A DNA stretch of 64,000 bases from Butyriboletus loyo. Taxonomy: Eukaryota; Basidiomycota; Agaricomycetes; Boletales; Boletaceae. Below the pieces are notes generated by a model. The model saw nothing but the letters and a program-made list of their open reading frames with translations, searched no databases and was not told the DNA's origin. Shown here in pieces: positions 56,652-64,000 of this stretch (the stretch's first letter is position 1; each line of letters starts with the position of its first letter). The position numbers were made by a program, and so were the translations under genes. The stretch covers positions 1 to 64,000 of the forward strand of contig JBBPSI010000081.1 in the NCBI GenBank assembly GCA_038093515.1, read 5' to 3'.

Positions 56652-59600
56652 TCACCAATCAAACGAGAGGTCCGCATCGTCTTCTACCACAAAGCTCCCA
56701 AACACGTATTCATCTGGCTCAAAGTCCTCACGCGGCGGCGAGCTCGAAACCGCGGGACGTTTTCGTGAGTGCTCTAAGCCACCCCTTCGAACAGGCCTGT
56801 TCGCAAAGACTGGCGCATTGGCGAGTCCTGACGCTTGCGTAAAGAGGCTTTGTCGGTAGATGAGAGTCTGATCGTACGACGGCGAGACCTGCGTATCAGC
56901 TATATCTTTCAGGAACTGCCTGTCAGAATCGTTCTCCACGTCGTCTTCCGAGTGGGAAGATCCTGCGCTTTCCTCATCTCCTGAATGCACTGCTTCGCCG
57001 TCCAACCATGGATTATGTTGGATAGAAATCAAGGGTCTGCGAGTAATTTTCTTCGGCTGTAGCGAGGGTGTGGGTATCCGGGAAATTATCTCCGTATCGT
57101 TACGCCTCAGCCGGCGTAATGGAGGGGGTGACTCCGTGTCCGGGATCTCCGACGTTTCTGTCTTGACGACTCGCCGCCTGCCTGCTGGGCGTACCACAAA
57201 CGACCCCTCTGGGATATCAGGGGTAGGACCAGCCGAGGGGCGAGTAACTCGGGGAGGGGTAGAAGGTAGCCTGTCTCTCATAGGCGACTTCATCGTCTGC
57301 AGAGGTGGGTGAAGATTATCTTCCACTTCCAAAAAGCTTTCACCCTTGAACCGCGGCGAGCATGAAGTGCTGTGCTTCGTCCTTGGGATGTCGGGGGAAG
57401 AGCTGACAATTTGTATGTATGGATCCTCGTCCTCATCCAAAAGCCAAGCAACATCTTGATCATTGGCTTTTCCAGATGAAGAATCAAGGAACGGAGGCAT
57501 AGAGTCTTGGCCAAATACTCGTTCTTTGCCCTTGTGCTCGGTTGAACCCACCGGATCAGGGTGAACGACGATGGGAGCGCAAAATTGTTGCGGGGAAGCC
57601 GCACGGGACGGAGACGACGAAGTGATTTCAATCACATCATTGCAAATCGATTTGGGGGATCGATTGGGACACGGACTGTGGACGAAACGATCTGGAGAAG
57701 CCGGTGAGGATCGACGCGACGTGTACACGACCTTCGAAGTGGATTGGTCGGAACAAGACACGTCCTGATCCATCTCCATATCGATGTCAACCTGCCGAGA
57801 CGGATAGCTGCCAAGAGTCAATGGATCCCTTTTGTCAGCTGCGGATGGCTTGCGTTTCTTGGGGACCATTGTTCGTGACTTTGGCAACATGTTTTTGTGC
57901 GTGGAACTTGACTCAGAGATGACAGGCGTAGACACCGTACGCCGAATATCAAAAATATTCCCCTCTAGTTCCATATCCGTAGAGTCGTCATCAGCGAGGG
58001 CATCGTCGAATTCTGTCGACTTGATTTTCTTCTTCTTCTTCCCTCTGACTAGCAAATCCGCCACGCTTACGAAGCCGCGGCTTGCACCAGATGGAATATT
58101 CCTGTCAATGTCATCATTCCTTTTCCTCTTCTTTCCGTTCACAGTTTTCTCCCCATCTTGTGTTGTAACCGGAGCTTTCTTTCTCCCGGATTGTTCGCGG
58201 ACATATTCCTCAATCTCCATCCGTTTCTCCAGTTCCTGTGGCCGTAAGTGATCGGGGAGCAACCGTGGTACATCGCCATACAGTTCAAGCTGGTCTCCGC
58301 GAACAATGCATTTCTGTAGTTCGGCGTACGTGTCGTGCGCTTTGTCCCAGTTTAACTCCTCCCGCATCTCAGCAAGCAAAACGTGCACATAACCATCGCG
58401 CTTGCGACCGGTTCGTCCAACGCGTTGAAGCTGTGAAGGAGAATCAATCTCGAGTTCATCTCATTTCCGAGACAGGAGTGAAGGAGCGAGAAGAGAGAAA
58501 GATGGACATACCATACGAATGGGTGTCTTTTGAGCGTCATAGCATACGATCATATCTACCTCTCCAATGTCGAGACCCTCTTCTCCGATTGATGTTGAGA
58601 CCAGAACGTTGAACTCTCCCGCTTTGAACTTTCTGATCACCTGCCAATAAGGATGAGTGTGACGAGGAAAACATCGATTGCCGTAACTCTTGCAACGTAC
58701 CTCTAACTGTTCCTTCTGAGCGATACCTTTTTTACCCTGTTTATCGACTCCTTGACCAACAAAGCGCGTTGCCCTCACTAACGGTGATTCCTGATTCAAG
58801 ACCTCGACGATCTCGTCCACACACTCTCGATATGTCACGAATACCATAGCTCGTGTGTCGTTGACCTCTTCCTCCTCTTCGTCTCCGCCAGAGATTCTTT
58901 GCCCGAAATGTTGCACTAAGAGTGTTTTGAGGGTCTCCATCTTTGGGTGCATTCCAAACCCCCCTGGCCGTTTCTGGCCTGCCTCAAGGTCGGCGAGAAG
59001 CCTTTGAAATGTGGAATCCGACTTGAGTTTCGCGGGTACTTTCCTTTTTTGATCGGAACCTTCCTTGTCGCGGATTAGGTCTTGAAGAGAATGAAGGCAC
59101 ATAGTGACACTGGCTTCCATCTATCCATGTGTATAGCATATATCGACAAAGGGCTTAAACCGCATATCACTGCGAAATTGGGGATAACCTTACCAAATAT
59201 GACATAGCCCTTGCCATGGATGATATCATGGAGAGGGTTCCCATGGCCCATATATGCGGACTACTCCGCTGGGCTGCGATACGCTGCATAATAGCCGTAG
59301 CACGGTATGGATGCATCTTGACGACGTCCAATGGCTCCATAACGCCTCTAGCCACAAGAGGTTTTATTACCGACTACGAACAATCAATCAGAGTTGTTAA
59401 TTAACAAACGTCAACTGACCTCCATGACAGTCTTCAGGAGTTGTTGAAAGTGAGCAATTCCATCCGTCATCTTGATGATGTGCTGCTTGACCTCCTATTC
59501 AATTTTTTATTTGGTTTAGACATCTTTCAAATCAACAAGAAAAACAACCTTCTTGTGCATATATCCTCTCAGATCGAGACTTCCTTCGTTTCTGATCTCA

Positions 59601-61153
59601 ATCCTACCGATATGCAAAGAGTCTATAATCGCTTGGACTGCCTCGGGTGTGCTTCCGGGGGTTGCAGTAAGCGCAAGCACCCGGAACCATGGGTTCTTCG
59701 CCATGAGGAAGCGAATAACCTGCGCATATGCATAATCGCCTGTGCCCTTGTGTGCTTCATCTATATCGTATGACACTCAGCAAAATGCATCACCCAAATC
59801 TCATAAATGTTACAGACCGACGACCATGAGGATAATATCGCGTGGATCACAATTTTCGGTAGTGAGGTCGTTGATGAGTGTCTGGGGCGTCATGTAGAAA
59901 ACTCGTTTCTCCTCCCACTAGGAAGTGTTAACATGCAGTCTACTTCGGGTACCAAAGCGGGGACGCACCATTCGTGATCTGTATGCACGCGGGTTATTGC
60001 CTGTTAATTCCACCGCATCCCTGCCTGGGATACCACATGTCCGATGGCATGCATCAATCTGTTGAGCAACTAGAGGCTTCGTAGGCGCAACGAAGACCAC
60101 TTTGCCCTCGGGGAACCAGCGGTAGACTTGGGATAAATTGTGTTATGTCTGATACAGGACCGGTTTACACAACTTACAGTTCAACATCACGACACCGGCA
60201 ATAAATGTCTTTCCTAGACCGGTCGGAAGAGCTACTAGCGTGTTATCAAATAGACAATGCTTGACGATATTAAATTGATAGTCTCGTTTGGGATGGTTGA
60301 GTGGATAAATCCAGTGCTTCGCTTCGAGCATGTCCACCTTGAGCTTCATAGGGAGAGGCTACAGAGGTCGTAAATGAACCTGCACGATGTCTAATATCGA
60401 CACACCCACCGGGCTTCGGTCCGTGACCGGAGACACCACAATTTGATGTCAGCTTTACCACTAAGGGATCAAGACCAAGTTACGCACCCAACTACAACCG
60501 TAATCAGTCCTGACATGATCAAGCGTAGCACCTATCACGTTACCTGAGACAAATGGTGCAGGAAACTGCTCAAATTCCACCACTTCCTCTTCCTGTTTGT
60601 CCTCGTTTGACTTTTCCTTTGTCTTTGACTTCCTCCAGCCAGATTTCGCGAACGCGGCATGATCCCATTGCTTGGTTTGAGGGGCCTGTTGACCAAAAGG
60701 GTTGCGATGGTCCGACTTGGACCTCTGCATCGGACCACGAGATGCGGGGCTAGCTTTGCTAGTGGACGCAGGAGGACGAGAAATACCACCAAATAGTGTT
60801 GTCTGAACAGAGCTTTTGGACGGGGGGCGGCCTGCATTACTGGGACCGGCGACTGGGGGCGCTTGACCCTTGTATGCCGCGTCGATGAACGAGTCAAGAC
60901 GCTGCAGGTCCGCCTCATCAAGGTCGAGCGTAATGTCCATGTACGAGTCTTCTTTCTCAATTCGTTTTGGAGGAGCTGGCTTGGATGGGGGGACAGGTTT
61001 CGGTGGAGGAAGGCTCCTAGGAGGGCAACGGACGGGTAGGTTGTGGGTGAGTTTGGGACGATGTGCCGCTTCGATGACATCGAGCTGGTTGAGGATACCA
61101 GAGTCGAGATTATCGGGGAAGTAATCGTCCGAGTTCATTGTTGCGGACGACAT
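56652..61153 (-). CDS. mph1: FANCM/Mph1-family DNA helicase
   Basis: ATG 61153 starts a disordered N-terminus with short acidic motifs ([18 protein letters not shown]). The helicase core has Walker [31 protein letters not shown], the DEAH box [15 protein letters not shown], motif III ALTATPG, the insert typical of FANCM/Hef, motif [21 protein letters not shown] and motif [15 protein letters not shown]. The C-terminus is long, disordered and basic/acidic, ending DLSFDW at 56652. The DEAH-type FANCM/Mph1/Hef helicases remodel replication forks and D-loops. There is no C-terminal nuclease domain, as in fungal Mph1. No disruption was found. Confidence 0.92.
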
Positions 61154-61651
61154 GGACGACGAGTTTGAACGCGGTCAACGTTTGATTGCAGTCGCGTAAA
61201 GGCCACCTGCACGAGACTGAACACGTGAGGGTCGTCCTAAGGAAGAGTCCACACACTACCGGCAACTGGGGCTTATTGGATTAGATTAGATAGACTGCCT
61301 CTCTACCTTCCTTCTCTACACGACAGCCGACAACAAGTCCGTCACTCTATCATGGATAAGTTCACCAAGAAAGACATGAGTCGCAACAACATGTAGGGTT
61401 ACTCATTCGGCGGCAATGTCAATTTTGGCACAATCCTCACGTACTACGAAATCAAGGAAAAACCCCCAAGGACCCAGTCCGTCTGACGCCCTGCTACAAT
61501 TGCACCAGGTCGCCGGTTTTGTTGTAGCATCCCAGATCAATCGCCGTTCTTTCCTTGGCTATGCGGTTTTCCCGTGCTCTAAGTTACTCCCATCATTTTC
61601 TTCTCAAGTCGCCCTATGTCATCGACACGCAGGAATCTTTGAGCGATATTA
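61154..61651. promoter_or_regulatory. Divergent promoter interval (Mph1 / FunK1 kinase)
   Basis: About 500 bp between the two divergent starts. No specific motif recognised. Confidence 0.45.
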
Positions 61652-64000
61652 ATGTCTTCCACCGTGACAATGGGCACCAAAGATGCAGCTAGCACTCAGT
61701 CGCCCCCTCGCTTGCATGTAAACGCGCCACATACAGCCTTTGCAACTCGTTTATCTTCCTACAACCACATGGTCGATAACAGTGTCAAGTGCGTTCCTCT
61801 CCATCAGCTCACGATCTTGTCGACTGGCCACAACAAGCCCAATGATGTAAGGCCATTCATCGAGGTGGACATCGAGAAAACCAAGAATTGCGAGCTTGAC
61901 GACTTTCTGAGGCACATGCTGCTGACCGTTTGAGAACAAGATAACCCAGGCAAGTACCAGGACAACAAGTCCGACCTCTCTGATAGGCTTCTGAGGGAAG
62001 TTCTCACGAAGATAGTCAGTATCTGCAATACCATGCCACAGGAGAGTGCAAGCACTTCGGCCAGAATGGATAAAATTTTTCGATGCTTTAATCAATTAGT
62101 GCGTATCTAAGCCTTTGCGATGGAACTTAGCTCATCCCCTCGAAGCTGTAAAGTAACGGGGGAGACTGATCGCTACGCACCCTTTGTTGAAGCCTTCAAT
62201 GGTGTATTAAGCGAGACCAAGGAAGTCACCATCTCGGGCATCAAACGATGCAGCTCCCTCGACCCTCTTCTCCACAGGAACGACCCCGCGCACATCACTC
62301 AGATGCATGCCACGGCTATGTCGACACGGAAACCTGACATTGTCACGGGTTCCTTTGACTGCTGCGCAACAGGCTGCGAGCACTGAATCTTCCATGTCCT
62401 GGAACGACATAGCCGAACAACAGGCAATGAACCGTCCGCCGAAACCCGGGTTTCGCTGGTCGGATGTTCTTTCAGTCTTTGAGTTCAAGCAGACTGAGGA
62501 AGAATTTGTAGAGGAGAAACTGACAAATATCCGGTCCCGTCAAGACGTCAAGCCCCGCCCACAAGAGGTTAAACTCAAGCACCTGACAAAGGAACAGACC
62601 ACTGAGTGGTCTGGCGATGCCACGGAGGATCTCAAGACAGCTGATATCAGTAAGTCATTTCAATCGCGGCGAGGGCTGCACGAATCCGTGATTGTGCTGC
62701 TATCACAGGCGCAAGCGATGATCGGCAACCGGAGTCTGGCAACTCCCATAAGCGTACACCGCAGGAACCTATTGTCTCTGGTGTGAACAAGCGAAGGAAA
62801 GTTAACACCGACGATGGTGCGGCAAGGTCGATTTTTTTCCAAGGCAAGAATGGCGATAAACCGCTGTTGATGAAGGAGGTTCTGACCCAAACGGCTGACT
62901 ATGGTGTCGAGATGTTCGTGGCCCATCTGGGTGCCGCATTCATGATCAGTCATGTCGTTATAGGTGAATGCTGCGCACGAGACTATGTTATTGCCGTTTC
63001 ATTCGTTCTTCAGACGATATTCTGTGGATTTGGTATTATGATCGTCAGCACCCTGTCCAATGCACCGGTTTCAGCTTCATTAAGGACCTACTTCGTTTCA
63101 TGGTCCTGTTGTTTGTGTATCAGAGGCTCTCGGAAAAGAATTGGGGCTGGTCCCCTGCTTTGGAGCAAGGCGCTGAGTTCACGAATAGCAAGGGACGAAC
63201 GATCAAATTCAGGTTGAAATTGCACACGCCGGACCGAATTTGCCACTATGGCCTCAATGGACGAGGGACTAACCGTGTACCGGTCGGGAACCTCGAGATT
63301 GATGGCGTTCAGGTTCCCCACAAGCTGGTGGCCAAAATTTACTGGCCCGAGAACTTCCGTCAGAAGGAGCACGAGATCCTGAAGATCCTGAAAGTCGCCG
63401 AGGAACTTGGGAAACGGGAAGGATACCCAAACGTAGCAGGGCACTTGCCAGAAGTTCTGTGCTCCTGCGAGCTTGGTGGCAACACGACGGTGATCAGGAA
63501 GCAGCTCAAGATCGACGATACTGAGTCCAAGGGCCGCACCCTCTATCTCATTGTCTTTGGCAGATTATACTCCTTGCGAGAGCTGATCAGGGAACAGCAA
63601 GGCGCAAGTAGATCTGTGGTTGATGTATGGTGGCATTGTGTGTTCTGTGAGTACTTTGCAGATTTCTGAGGACACTGTCTAACTACTTTTCAGGTCACTA
63701 TGACCTGTGGAGAGGCGGGGTGCATCATCGGGATATCAGCGAAGCCAACCTAATGTTTTCGCAGAATGGCGCCAGAGAGCTACTGTGGTGTGCTGAACGA
63801 TTTTGATCTGGCGGTGGTATCTGCACATGACCGGACCATGGGCACGGAGCGCACCGGCACCGTGCCGTTCATGGCGCTTGACCTCTTGCAGTCCATCGTC
63901 GACAATACTCCTTTCACCCACCACTACCAATTCGACGCGGAATCGTCCATCTGGGCACTTGCTTACGTCTCGCTCAGCTACGATCAAGCAGGGAATGTAA
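61652..64000 (+). CDS. FunK1-type fungal protein kinase, partial at the window end
   Basis: ATG 61652 starts a multi-exon gene. An N-terminal region (RPFIEVDIEKTKNCELDDFL; PGFRWSDVLSVFEFKQTEEE) precedes the kinase: VLRTRLCYCRFIRSSDDI, FVYQRLSEKNWGWSPALE, VPHKLVAKIYWPENFRQKEH, the catalytic loop HHRDISEANLMF, VLNDFDLAVV in place of DFG, and GTERTGTVPFMALDLL. The ERTGTxPFMALDLL motif and HRDIS loop identify the FunK1 family, expanded in multicellular basidiomycetes. Lys in VAKIYW and the Asp residues are present, so activity is plausible. The gene continues beyond 64000. Confidence 0.85.

Overview
The window is nuclear DNA of a filamentous basidiomycete, most likely an Agaricomycete. The evidence is dense genes with many 45-60 nt introns, a FunK1 kinase, a DUF6534 membrane protein, a class V chitin synthase with a myosin-like motor, a DUF1399 (GRDP) protein and fungal histidine-acid phytases. 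I saw no rRNA, tRNA, CRISPR array or prokaryotic operon.

Left end (1-7.2 kb) is subtelomeric. A full-length Penelope-like retroelement without a GIY-YIG domain (Coprina-type) runs rightward from a CCTAAC at base 1. Its reverse transcriptase gene is followed by two near-identical 694-bp-spaced repeat units. Each unit carries a hammerhead ribozyme and ends in an A/T-rich hairpin that abuts CCTAA/CCCTAA telomeric repeats. The element is joined to a truncated foreign ORF, which suggests a broken chromosome end that was healed.

7.5-23 kb: phytase copy 1 (its catalytic Asp is replaced by Gly), an ISWI chromatin remodeller (-), a cluster of short palindromic repeats and a 132-bp Harbinger-like MITE, a DUF6534 membrane protein (+), a possible small membrane protein (-), a cysteine-rich conserved hypothetical (+), and a decayed phytase copy 2 (-).

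23-43 kb: a coiled-coil/Myb-SANT protein (-), an alpha/beta-hydrolase (+), a small membrane-type hypothetical (+), a Ski8/WDR61-like WD40 protein (-) divergent from ribosomal protein eS12 (+), a TMEM135-like protein (+), a small coiled-coil protein (+), a GRDP/DUF1399 protein (+), a decayed PCD1-like Nudix gene (+) and a lysine-rich hypothetical (+).

43.6-64 kb: class V chitin synthase (-), coatomer beta-prime Sec27 (-), an apparently intact phytase copy 3 (-), FANCM/Mph1 helicase (-) and the 5' part of a FunK1 kinase (+) cut by the window end.

Housekeeping genes (ISWI, eS12, Sec27, Mph1, chitin synthase) are interleaved with fast-evolving content. The phytase trio shows one gene family in three states: apparently intact, active-site mutated, and nonsense/frameshifted. 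Splice sites were assigned by eye from GT/GC-AG signals and family alignment from memory, so exon ends are approximate unless given explicitly.
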